Shown in pieces: positions 50,793-58,809 of a stretch of DNA of 64,000 nt. The DNA is from Bacteriovorax stolpii (lineage in GTDB: Bacteria > Bdellovibrionota > Bacteriovoracia > Bacteriovoracales > Bacteriovoracaceae). A program made the position numbers and the translations under genes. The notes under the pieces are model-generated. The model was not told the DNA's origin. It was given only the letters and a program-made list of their open reading frames with translations, and searched no databases. Each line of letters opens with the position of its first letter. The first letter of the stretch is position 1. The stretch lies in the NCBI GenBank assembly GCA_945883845.1, contig CAMCYI010000009.1, positions 1-64,000 on the forward strand. Reading direction: 5' to 3'.

Positions 50793-51455
50793 TCAATGGA
50801 ATTTTTTTTGCGGAACATCAGTTTCAATGAGTGATATTTGAATTTCATTTCTTCTAAAGATTGGCACTACGTAAGGCCCATCATATTGAGCGTACCGCGG
50901 CTCCGAAATTATCTTATATTTAGGATGTTTTTCTATCCAGCGATAAAGTTCGTCGGATTGCTTATCAATGACCTCTTCCGAGTTTGATCCCGAGTAGCGA
51001 CGAGACGCTACAATCAATGAAGGAATTTTCAAAAGCTTGATATTTTTTTCGAGTGGGTGTGGCATGTTCCCGATGCCAAATCTGGATGGAAGAATAATAC
51101 CCATGATCCAGCTTTCCTCCTGAGGTTTATCATTCACGCATGATGTGAACGAAAGTCTTTCTCCACGGGACTGGAAAATGGGTGTCGTCCGTCGAATGCG
51201 TTCGCGAAAATCATTATGACCATGAAGATAGTGCTGAAGGCGTTTCATGGCGAGTTCTCGTGCCACGTTAAACTCTCCCCGAACAATCGTTTGCGCCAAA
51301 ATAAAGGGACGGTACTTTCTGATCTGCATAGAGTGCTCTTTCAGAATCACGTAGTACTTAAGTTCTTCATCGAGTCTTATGCCAATAATTCCTGGAAGAC
51401 TTTTCATAAGCCCGTTTGCAGGAATAATATTTTTATCGAAAGGAGTTGATGGCAT
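50793..51455 (-). CDS. SOUL heme-binding family protein
   Basis: 220 residues matching the SOUL/HBP family: KYYVILKEHSMQIRKYRPFILAQT, SWIMGIILPSRFGIGNMPHP and SRRYSGSNSEEVI. SOUL proteins bind heme or porphyrins. No signal peptide is obvious, so the protein is likely cytosolic. AAGGAAGAG stands before the ATG. Monocistronic. Confidence 0.88.
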   Translation of the reverse strand: MPSTPFDKNIIPANGLMKSLPGIIGIRLDEELKYYVILKEHSMQIRKYRPFILAQTIVRGEFNVARELAMKRLQHYLHGHNDFRERIRRTTPIFQSRGERLSFTSCVNDKPQEESWIMGIILPSRFGIGNMPHPLEKNIKLLKIPSLIVASRRYSGSNSEEVIDKQSDELYRWIEKHPKYKIISEPRYAQYDGPYVVPIFRRNEIQISLIETDVPQKKFH

Positions 51456-51620
51456 GTCTCTTCCTTGGCTTCAAATGAATAAGCAAGGTAGAGGCCAGAA
51501 TCTTACCAGGGAAGTTGTTGACCGCGATAATCGAGAAACGTTCCGCTATTTTTTTGATTCATGCTTTCGATAACTTTCCACTTGCCAGTGGCAGAATCAA
51601 CAGGCCTACCGGAACTGGAC

Positions 51621-52460
51621 CTATTGCGGGAATTGCCGCTGAACCGCAGGATATTCAATGTCACCATCCTGAATCTCAGGGAATTCATCCATAACAGTGG
51701 ACAATACACTGCGACAAGCTCCTTTGATAGCAGAAGTGATGAGCCTAAAATCATTCTGGAATCCAACATAAGGAATGAAAGCATAATCGCTACCGATGAC
51801 AGTCACAGTCGTCTGTCCGACACGATATTGAATGCGTCTCGTTTTACCAGGAACATTACTATCGATAACTTTCATGTCGTAACCCGCACCAGTTTGAACC
51901 ATATCGACAACCAGGAAAGCGTGAGAAGTTATGCCTTTCATCTGCGCCATAATCCAGACAGGGACAGGCGATGTTTTAGTAAATTCAAAAACTGCACGCA
52001 TTTGTTTTTCAAGGTCCGCAGCAGGCAGAGTTGAGCGACCTGAAATTCCTCGTCTCCACTCTGAATTAAACACTCCATCATAGGTCTGCCAGTCATTAAG
52101 AATTTGCTGGGCGATACCCTGATGATCTTTGGTGAAACTGATAAAATCAGAGTAGCCAGGAATTGTCACAGTCTGACTCATCTTTCGAAGGGCCAAAAGA
52201 ATATTTTTTGCTGCTTCTGCAGAAGGCTTAGGCTTTTCCGGAGCAAAACGAGACAAATATACTGAAGATCTCTGAAGACGGGAATGCCACCAGCAAACGC
52301 CTCCATTAAACAAACCACCTTCATTTTTAAATGCAATCCTTGCCATGGGACTTTCAAGGACACTGAGAATATCAGCTTGAGTCCGCGAACAGAAATCTGT
52401 TGCCCATGAAAAAGAAATAGAAGAAAGGACAACGAGAATTGTAAGGAGAGTGTTTTTCAT
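51621..52460 (-). CDS. secreted papain-like cysteine hydrolase candidate
   Basis: 279 residues from ATG 52460 with signal peptide (LLTILVVLSSISFSWA). It has a Cys in GGVCWWHSRLQR (about C56), a His in KGITSHAFLVVD (about H180) and an Asp/Asn in KVIDSN (about 200-202): Cys-His-Asn/Asp in papain order. NlpC/papain-type hydrolases cut peptides or amides. Overall similarity to known peptidases is weak, so this is a fold-level prediction. Start supported by AAGGAGAG upstream. Confidence 0.65.
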   Translation of the reverse strand: MKNTLLTILVVLSSISFSWATDFCSRTQADILSVLESPMARIAFKNEGGLFNGGVCWWHSRLQRSSVYLSRFAPEKPKPSAEAAKNILLALRKMSQTVTIPGYSDFISFTKDHQGIAQQILNDWQTYDGVFNSEWRRGISGRSTLPAADLEKQMRAVFEFTKTSPVPVWIMAQMKGITSHAFLVVDMVQTGAGYDMKVIDSNVPGKTRRIQYRVGQTTVTVIGSDYAFIPYVGFQNDFRLITSAIKGACRSVLSTVMDEFPEIQDGDIEYPAVQRQFPQ

Positions 52461-52547
52461 GTTGCGATTATAGAAAGACACTTTGGCTTCTGTGAACAAG
52501 TGTTGCCGCAATATTTAAAGATGTAATATTATTTAAGAAATTTGAAT

Positions 52548-52817
52548 TTAGTAAATGATACCTTCATCGTCATGGTCTCTTGGAACATAACCATTGACGA
52601 CCTCATCATCATAAACTGCTTGTTCTTCCTCATAAGTCAGGTTTTTGTCAAAGAGACGCTCTTCTTGTTCCTGCCTTTGCATCCCCACAGGAATTTCATC
52701 CTGCATAATCACATCCTGAGCTTCCTTGGCCATTTCAGGATCGAGACTCACCAGACTCGTCTGAGCAAAAGAGATCGTGGATAAAATGAAGCAAAAGAGT
52801 GCAGATAGTCCTTTCAC
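52548..52817 (-). CDS. small secreted acidic protein
   Basis: 89 residues: signal peptide (LSALFCFILSTISFAQ) then a highly acidic region with many Glu, Gln and Asp (EEERLFDKNLTYEEEQAVYDDEVV) ending DHDDEGIIY. Unfolded or coiled. GGAGGA stands before the ATG. Family not recognised; position near BON and ferritin-like genes suggests envelope stress. Confidence 0.7.
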   Translation of the reverse strand: MKGLSALFCFILSTISFAQTSLVSLDPEMAKEAQDVIMQDEIPVGMQRQEQEERLFDKNLTYEEEQAVYDDEVVNGYVPRDHDDEGIIY

Positions 52818-52834
52818 AGATCCTCCTCAGGATA

Positions 52835-53362
52835 TTAATTTAGACCAGTACGATTATCGACGAGTGCTTTTCCGTGAGCAGAGATGGTTAGAAAATTATG
52901 AACGTCTTTGACTCCATAAACTTTCTCAGCAACTTTTTCAGCATTTTTTTTCATTTTACGATCCGGGACTGTTCCGAAGAGAGAGACGATCCCCTCCAGC
53001 ACTCTGAGTTCGATATCACTCGGATCCACATCACGTCTTTTCATCAACGCTTCACTCACTTCCTCGAGAATTCTTTCATCGGCCCGTTGATAGCCTCTTG
53101 GAGCTACTCCGGTAAAGTTCTTTTCGGAACTAAAACGGTCCCTCAGGAAGGAATGAACACCACTTAATATATAATGACGTTCCGACAGGACTTCATCCAG
53201 TGGATGCGTGACATCACGGGAAAATTCCGACTCACCAGTCGCTTCATATTTTTCAGTAAAGTTAGCATTTTCTTCTGAAGTACCATCATTCACGTAGTTT
53301 TTGTTTTTAGCTGACTTTCTAATTTTGTTTTTAATCTCTATAATATTGTCCACAATGACCAC
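52835..53362 (-). CDS. BON-domain protein
   Basis: 175 residues. The C-terminal ~70 residues form a BON domain (EVSEALMKRRDVDPSDIELRVLEGIVSLFGTVPDRKMKKNAE), including the conserved glycine GTV. The N-terminal half is charged and disordered. BON domains bind phospholipid or peptidoglycan and appear in osmotic-shock proteins. No signal peptide. One of two BON proteins in this cluster (see 54049-54558). Confidence 0.85.
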   Translation of the reverse strand: MVIVDNIIEIKNKIRKSAKNKNYVNDGTSEENANFTEKYEATGESEFSRDVTHPLDEVLSERHYILSGVHSFLRDRFSSEKNFTGVAPRGYQRADERILEEVSEALMKRRDVDPSDIELRVLEGIVSLFGTVPDRKMKKNAEKVAEKVYGVKDVHNFLTISAHGKALVDNRTGLN

Positions 53363-53557
53363 CTTGGTAAACTTCTGTGTCTTAGAGTTGCAAGCTATAT
53401 ACCACCACTTTGACTACCTCGTTTCAATGCCCTCTGAAGACAGACTTCAGAGTGTATAAAGACTGACTGGCGTTCTGCCCCAGTGAAATTCCCTTAAGGA
53501 CATTTTAACTTTTTGTTCATGAGCCCAGCAGGTAAGCTTTAAACCGGAGGTGGAGTT

Positions 53558-53773
53558 ATGAAACAAAAATTTACTGTATTAGGACTTATGCTTTTGTTTG
53601 TAGTGGCAAGTTGTGACAGAAGACAGGAGCAGGTTGCGCCTTCTTCCGATGAAACAATTGAAAGAGAAAATGATTATAAACAGGACATGTTCAATCATGA
53701 GTCCGCACCATCAAATATACCTGGAGCCAGTGAAAAAGATGCCATGGGAACGGAAGACGCCTTAGTCGATTAG
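53558..53773 (+). CDS. small lipoprotein
   Basis: 71 residues: lipoprotein signal (LGLMLLFVVASC) and a hydrophilic acidic tail (DETIERENDYKQDMFNHE). GGAGGT precedes the ATG. No known family. It is flanked by BON proteins and may share their envelope-stress role; evidence is positional only. Confidence 0.75.
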   Translation: MKQKFTVLGLMLLFVVASCDRRQEQVAPSSDETIERENDYKQDMFNHESAPSNIPGASEKDAMGTEDALVD

Positions 53774-53775
53774 GT

Positions 53776-54039
53776 TTATCCCACTCCTAGGTCTCGTCTA
53801 GTGACCTCTTCAGGTCCGACTTTTCCGTGGGACTGAACATCACGATTGATCTTCTTTCTTTCATCGTGTTGTGTCCATTGTTCGCTGATTCCATTTCCAG
53901 CTTCGTCCGGCCCCATAGGAACGGGAATCTTACGGGTTCTCTCTGAGCCAATTTCAAAAGTTTTCTCTGTATCATCAAGTTCGGCCGTACGTGAGTAATC
54001 CTCATTCTCAAATTTCTTTTTCTTTTGTTCTTTGACCAT
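53776..54039 (-). CDS. small acidic/basic hydrophilic protein
   Basis: 87 residues with no signal peptide or hydrophobic core; composition is mostly charged (Lys, Glu, Asp, Arg) with KFENEDYSRTAELDDTEKTF and GPDEAGNGISEQW. Intrinsically disordered, as in small stress proteins. It follows the BON protein gene by nine bases in the same direction, and is probably co-transcribed with it. Family not recognised. Confidence 0.55.
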   Translation of the reverse strand: MVKEQKKKKFENEDYSRTAELDDTEKTFEIGSERTRKIPVPMGPDEAGNGISEQWTQHDERKKINRDVQSHGKVGPEEVTRRDLGVG

Positions 54040-54048
54040 GGTGACCTC

Positions 54049-54558
54049 TTAGCATAAGCCTTTCACTAAACCATTTCCTCTGATCTCTCCAACTGAAAGA
54101 GTGTTCATAACCCCCGTGATTCCATAAATCTCGGCCATGAAACGATCAACTTCCTCTTTCTCTTTTTGTGTCGAAACATGACCCGTTATAAAAACAAGTC
54201 CGCTGGTAACCTTGATAAATACATGAGAAAAATCAAACCCCGAGTGGGCAGCAATAGTTTCCTTGATTTGTTTTTCAATGAAAACGTCGTCATTTCCTCT
54301 TTCTTCCATATTCCCAGCATGAGCTTCTGACCGGGAATCATCGGACCAGTTTTTCTCAGATCCATCAAAATGATTAAGAGATCTGTCTCCCTGTCTTCCC
54401 AAGACAGGACGAGGATTCATTTCTCCAAACCTGTTAGGACCTCTTGAGAAGCTGTCCACTTCATGAGGTTCTGCCTTATGATGTGTAAATGTACCGTCCG
54501 TATCCGAGCTTGATGAATCGACTTCTTTAATTTCATTCTGGTTTGCTTTATTGTCCAT
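54049..54558 (-). CDS. BON-domain protein with disordered N-terminus
   Basis: 169 residues from ATG 54558 (GGGAGGG upstream; a longer in-frame leader to 54741 lacks support). The first ~100 residues are hydrophilic (NQNEIKEVDSSSSDTDG). The C-terminal BON-like domain contains KQIKETIAAHSGFDFSHVFIKVTSGLVFITGHV. Cytosolic or periplasmic without signal; likely binds membrane or wall. It shares a role with the BON protein at 52835. Confidence 0.82.
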   Translation of the reverse strand: MDNKANQNEIKEVDSSSSDTDGTFTHHKAEPHEVDSFSRGPNRFGEMNPRPVLGRQGDRSLNHFDGSEKNWSDDSRSEAHAGNMEERGNDDVFIEKQIKETIAAHSGFDFSHVFIKVTSGLVFITGHVSTQKEKEEVDRFMAEIYGITGVMNTLSVGEIRGNGLVKGLC

Positions 54559-54801
54559 GGAGCCCTCCCATAAATAGTAATCGTACTGCAAGATCGCTGC
54601 CGCACAGTTAGACACAAAACTTAAAGAAAGAATTACCTTATGCGATTCAATGGTCAGAAATGAAAAGAATAATAACCGAATTCTGGGGGGATTATCGCAC
54701 ACTTTTCTCACCCTGTGACATGACTTGGATCCGACCGCCATGGTGTGATGTTTAGGTCATCATCTGGATCAGAACGATCCCACTTAACAAGGAGATTAAA
54801 G

Positions 54802-55287
54802 ATGAAAACATTTCTAACCGCTCTCGCCCTCATAGCAGCTGCTCATTCTTACTCAGCAGATAAAATGGCCTTGAAAACTACTCAGCTCGATGATTTGATC
54901 CGTGGAGAAATGTCTGCGGTTAAAGTTTACGATCAGGTTCTTGAGAAGGTCACAGATGGGAAAGAAGTCAGCCGTCTGAAGTCTATCCGTCGTGATCACG
55001 TCAACGCTGTCGCAACACTGAAACGTTATGCAAATGAAGATGTTCTTGAAGAGACTCAGACGATTGGTGCCTGGGGCACCTTTACAAAGGCCTGGGCCGG
55101 GACCGCCAAACTCATGGGCAATGATGCTGCCGTTAAAGCACTTACTCAAGGTGAAGAGCACGGTGTTTCAGAATATAAAGAAGCACTTGCTGATGACAAT
55201 CTTTCTCAGGACCTGAAAAACCTGATTAAAGTTAATTTGCTGCCTAAACAAAAGGAGCACATTAAGTCACTGAACACTTTGTTTTAG
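54802..55287 (+). CDS. exported ferritin-like DUF2383 protein
   Basis: 161 residues from ATG 54802 (AAGGAG upstream) with signal peptide (TFLTALALIAAAHSYSA). Helical repeats with DDLIRGEMSAVKVYDQVL, RRDHVNAVATLKRYA and GEEHGVSEYKEAL match the PA2169/DUF2383 ferritin-like four-helix bundle, where Glu and His can bind a di-metal site. Unusually for the family it is exported. Possibly iron or oxidant defence in the periplasm. Confidence 0.85.
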   Translation: MKTFLTALALIAAAHSYSADKMALKTTQLDDLIRGEMSAVKVYDQVLEKVTDGKEVSRLKSIRRDHVNAVATLKRYANEDVLEETQTIGAWGTFTKAWAGTAKLMGNDAAVKALTQGEEHGVSEYKEALADDNLSQDLKNLIKVNLLPKQKEHIKSLNTLF

Positions 55288-55296
55288 ATTCTTTAC

Positions 55297-55322
55297 GGGA
55301 TTCCTGAAAGGGTATCCCGTTT
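55297..55322. terminator. bidirectional terminator-like hairpin
   Basis: ACGGGAT, 12-base loop, ATCCCGT then TTATT, between convergent genes ending at 55287 and 55324. Confidence 0.6.
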
Positions 55323-55323
55323 A

Positions 55324-56568
55324 TTATGCTACTTCTTCTACCGGCTTTTCATCTGAATAGTAGTTTCGGATAATATCATTGAAGACCCCACGGCCACCTA
55401 CGCCCAGTAAGATATTTCTCACTAGTATTAATTCCTGATCATAAATATCAATGCTCTCACCTTTCGCGAGAGTATTCCTGATTTCAATTAATGATTCATT
55501 TTTTAGAGTTGAACGTAGTTCAAGACGGCAGTATTCCCAGAATCGTTTGTGGTTACGAAAAACATAATCGAGAGATGTGTTATTAAAGAAGGTAGGTGCA
55601 TCCATCAACATCTTAATCTGGCCCAGTTCCACAATCTCAGTCAGGTCTTTCAGACGAAGGAGATTCTTCTTATCGCGATCCAGCGGGGATCTTAAAAATT
55701 TTACAGGGTGATCTTTCGTCACAAACAGACGGTGACCTTCTTCTCTCTTCAGATGATTAATAAACGTATGGTTGAGAAGAATTTCAAGACACCTTAGATA
55801 AGTGAGGATCGACTGCTCAAGCTTGGCGCGATCTTTCTTACCTCCGGCAGTCGCTTCAAGGAGAAGAATTTCTGCGTAAATAATCTGGGATCGTACAAGC
55901 TCCGGGAGTTTCTTGAAGTTCTCTTCAGGAATCACATACGTTTGAATGATGTTATTAAGTCTCATACTTTCCCCAGGTGTCGCCACCAGACTGTTTTCGA
56001 GTTTTACTCTGTGTGAAATATCCTTGCCGCCAAAATCATAAAAATATTTTTCATCCATCCCGTTCTGGATAATCATGGGAAATCGAATTCCGCTGTTGTA
56101 GGGACCCATTTCTTTGACTTTATATTGATAGTAATGATTATCGACATAAAGCTGTGCAAGCAGATCGGCGGTGCCCTGGGCATCATTGGAGATCAGGTCG
56201 AAATCAGATACCTTGAACCATATCTCAACTTTTTTGTCCTGATAGAAGCTCAACGTTTCAGACATGGCCGGTGCATGCTGAGTAATCTCACTCACTCTTC
56301 CTACCCAGAGATGCTGATAGTCCGAAACAAACAGAACGGTATCATCACCTTTCTCGTGATTCGTTTTGAAAACTTCTTCAAAGTGTGAAAAATTCAAAGA
56401 CTCCGTGTACTCGCTCATCTGCAGTTTGCCCCAGTAAAGTGAGGCAGAAGGGTCTATGCTGACTTTTTCTTTGAGTTCGTAATAAAACTCATGCGCCTGA
56501 GTCTTAAACGTCGAATGACGGTTAAACAGCGGATTAAATGAAATATAGAAGTGACAGGGCCTCATCAA
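55324..56568 (-). CDS. unknown protein with possible EVE-like and HEPN-like halves
   Basis: 414 residues, no signal. The N-terminal part (about 30-140) has LYWGKLQMSEYTESL and VLFVSDYQHLWVGRVSEI, which read like a PUA/EVE-type module. The C-terminal helical part has SILTYLRCLEILLNHTFI and ESLIEIRNTLAKGESI; HEPN nucleases have RNxxAH at this place, but here Lys replaces His. The assignment is by eye and weak. If right, it could be an RNA-directed stress or defence protein with a changed active site. Monocistronic. Confidence 0.5.
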   Translation of the reverse strand: MMRPCHFYISFNPLFNRHSTFKTQAHEFYYELKEKVSIDPSASLYWGKLQMSEYTESLNFSHFEEVFKTNHEKGDDTVLFVSDYQHLWVGRVSEITQHAPAMSETLSFYQDKKVEIWFKVSDFDLISNDAQGTADLLAQLYVDNHYYQYKVKEMGPYNSGIRFPMIIQNGMDEKYFYDFGGKDISHRVKLENSLVATPGESMRLNNIIQTYVIPEENFKKLPELVRSQIIYAEILLLEATAGGKKDRAKLEQSILTYLRCLEILLNHTFINHLKREEGHRLFVTKDHPVKFLRSPLDRDKKNLLRLKDLTEIVELGQIKMLMDAPTFFNNTSLDYVFRNHKRFWEYCRLELRSTLKNESLIEIRNTLAKGESIDIYDQELILVRNILLGVGGRGVFNDIIRNYYSDEKPVEEVA

Positions 56569-56712
56569 AAACTCCTTAACAGGTGAATAGGTATCGTCGG
56601 ATATTTGATGAGAGTTGAGGAAAAGGAGAAATATTTTCCTATTCTTAAAGCCGTCTTCTTTTACTCAGGGATCTTAACCAATTGTTAATTCACTCTTCCC
56701 CGACAAGTCAAA

Positions 56713-57669
56713 TCAAGCAACCACAGCTGTGAGTGCATCGAATGATTTTTCAAAGCTTTTTGAAACATAAACTTTCCGCAGTTTTGACATGATCTCAAGG
56801 CGCTTGTCGTAATTGAAATTTTCAAGAAATAAAAGTTCAATGAATTGCTGACTCAGTATGAAAATACAAGAAAGCTGGTTGAATCGATTACCCATGATCC
56901 CCAAAGGAAAGCCTTTACCATCAGGAAGTTCGTGGTGCTGTTCGATAATCGTGATTGTTTCGGCCGGTATGAGATTTCTTCTGGCACGAAGTTTTTGAGC
57001 GACCTCGAGAGGATGGGCCCGAAGTCTTTCTGGAAACGGCTGACCGTCCTTTTGAGATAATCTGAATTCATCAAAGTCCGTCTTGTCCATCACGACGTCA
57101 CAAAGTATAGAGGCCAGCGCGCCCTTATCTTTTACGAGGTCAGACTTCCAGTCAAAACGATCAATCATACGGTACAAAAGATAACTCGTCAGTGTCGTGC
57201 GCATGTATTCATCTGAGCAGTTTTTACGGAAGCGCTGGACGAAGGCAAATAAAGATGGAGATTCGCTGAGAAGGGCCATGGAGCGAGTGTTAACTAATTT
57301 CAGAAGACGGACAGTCTCCACATCCACACCGATCTGGACAATTACACTCTTGATCAACGACATGGCCTGGTCAGCAGTTTCAACTTTCTGTTCAATGATT
57401 GTTTTCGGGTCGTAAAAAGTATGGGAAGCCATGCTTTCCTGGATCTTCAGAAGAATCTTCGAACATACTTCTGGTTTCAAAAAAACTTCGTTAACTTCTT
57501 TCTGCTGCAAGCGACGAAGAATTTCAATGAATTGATCCGAGGAATAGTTGAGGCGGACATATTTTGAACCGACCGGAAGAAACACCTCAATGCCGGCAAA
57601 AGATCCTGAGAATTTGATGAGATTGGTGACGTTGATCTTGATCAGCTCACCTTGAAATGTTTGTTCCAT
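56713..57669 (-). CDS. degenerate HD-GYP domain protein
   Basis: 318 residues from ATG 57669 (AGGG upstream). The helical region aligns with HD-GYP, but the HD pair is replaced by CD (ASILCDVVMDKTD). The HPLEVAQKL helix is kept, and the GYP part reads HHELPDGKGFP, i.e. GFP. Loss of the His that binds metal suggests it no longer hydrolyses c-di-GMP and may act as a receptor or scaffold. The N-terminal ~150 residues are unrelated to known inputs. Confidence 0.8.
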   Translation of the reverse strand: MEQTFQGELIKINVTNLIKFSGSFAGIEVFLPVGSKYVRLNYSSDQFIEILRRLQQKEVNEVFLKPEVCSKILLKIQESMASHTFYDPKTIIEQKVETADQAMSLIKSVIVQIGVDVETVRLLKLVNTRSMALLSESPSLFAFVQRFRKNCSDEYMRTTLTSYLLYRMIDRFDWKSDLVKDKGALASILCDVVMDKTDFDEFRLSQKDGQPFPERLRAHPLEVAQKLRARRNLIPAETITIIEQHHELPDGKGFPLGIMGNRFNQLSCIFILSQQFIELLFLENFNYDKRLEIMSKLRKVYVSKSFEKSFDALTAVVA

Positions 57670-57932
57670 TGATCCCTTTTCAATCATTGCATACAGCTAT
57701 CCTAAAGTGAGCACTCGAATTACCTATAAGTCCTTGAAGTGATGAACAAATTTATGCTCTGTCTGTAAAAGAAGCCTTAACAAAGAACAAGATTTGCCAA
57801 CTATAAGAGTACATTAAGAACATCCTTAAAACTTACGATGTCTGAAGCTTTGGCTACGCTTTAGATGACAAAAATACCCTTATTCCAGAAGATCAGATTC
57901 GAGTTTTTGACTGATAAAACACTGGAGGTTTT

Positions 57933-58790
57933 ATGCGTTTTCTACTGGGGATGGGGCTGGTTATCTGCACTCATCTCTCGGCATCATCCACTTTCCTCAC
58001 ACAAATTCACCGCATGGAAACAAGCACACGCCCTGATGAAGAGACTCTTGTATTTCTTACGAATGGTCGAGTTGTGAAAGTTTCTCCCCATGATGTGTCT
58101 TCACTCGAAGAAGCACGTCGTGGACAGCGGAAACATCGTTGGTTATCGATTCAAGTGAATGTTAAGCGCGAGGTTGAAAGAATCGAAAAAGCCCGCTCTC
58201 CCATAAACACAGAGTTGGATGTTCCCCTGATGGAAAGAGAGGTCCTTCTTGATTATGATCCTTCAGTGATTCCTTCGCTTGATGAAGTCAGGTCGCTTTT
58301 TAGCGATCATCGCATTCCCCGTGAAGGTGAAACTCAGTGCTACAACCGCGCACATGTGTGGGCGTATGACTGGAGGACAAAAAAGAATATTTATTCACGA
58401 AAGATCTGGGTATATTTCACTGCGAAGTACATTCGCAAATATAACTTTGAATGGTGGTTTCATGTTTCACCAATGGTTAACGTCAATGTAGACGGCAAGA
58501 TCAAAGAGCGCGTGATGGACATGAAATACTCGCGAGGACCAAACACGACAAGACAGTGGACTGATATTTTCCTGAAAGACGATGCTCCATGCCCGACAGT
58601 AACTTTGTATTCTGATCATGCAGACTATCCGGAAAGTGGGTCATGCTTCATTATGAAATCGAGTATGTATTTTTATCAGCCGATTGATATCGAATTAAAA
58701 GAAAAATTCGGTACAGATAAGACTGCCTGGGTGGCCTCTGAAGTTGTTCAGGCCTATCAGGAAGCTTTTGACATCAGTGTCGACCAATAA
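57933..58790 (+). CDS. secreted protein-glutaminase-like deamidase candidate 2
   Basis: 285 residues with signal peptide (LLGMGLVICTHLSASS), GGAGG nine bases before the ATG. The C-terminal half parallels the gene at 39336: TQCYNRAHVWAYD, EWWFHVSPMVNVNV, and RVMDMKYS (Cys-His-Asp in protein-glutaminase order), then SCFIMKSSMYFYQPIDIE matching DCFIQRVSMYFWQPKDLE. The N-terminal halves are divergent. Duplicated, secreted thiol-hydrolase candidates that could modify prey or envelope proteins. Confidence 0.75.
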   Translation: MRFLLGMGLVICTHLSASSTFLTQIHRMETSTRPDEETLVFLTNGRVVKVSPHDVSSLEEARRGQRKHRWLSIQVNVKREVERIEKARSPINTELDVPLMEREVLLDYDPSVIPSLDEVRSLFSDHRIPREGETQCYNRAHVWAYDWRTKKNIYSRKIWVYFTAKYIRKYNFEWWFHVSPMVNVNVDGKIKERVMDMKYSRGPNTTRQWTDIFLKDDAPCPTVTLYSDHADYPESGSCFIMKSSMYFYQPIDIELKEKFGTDKTAWVASEVVQAYQEAFDISVDQ

Positions 58791-58809
58791 AAATTTTACG
58801 GAGAATCCC

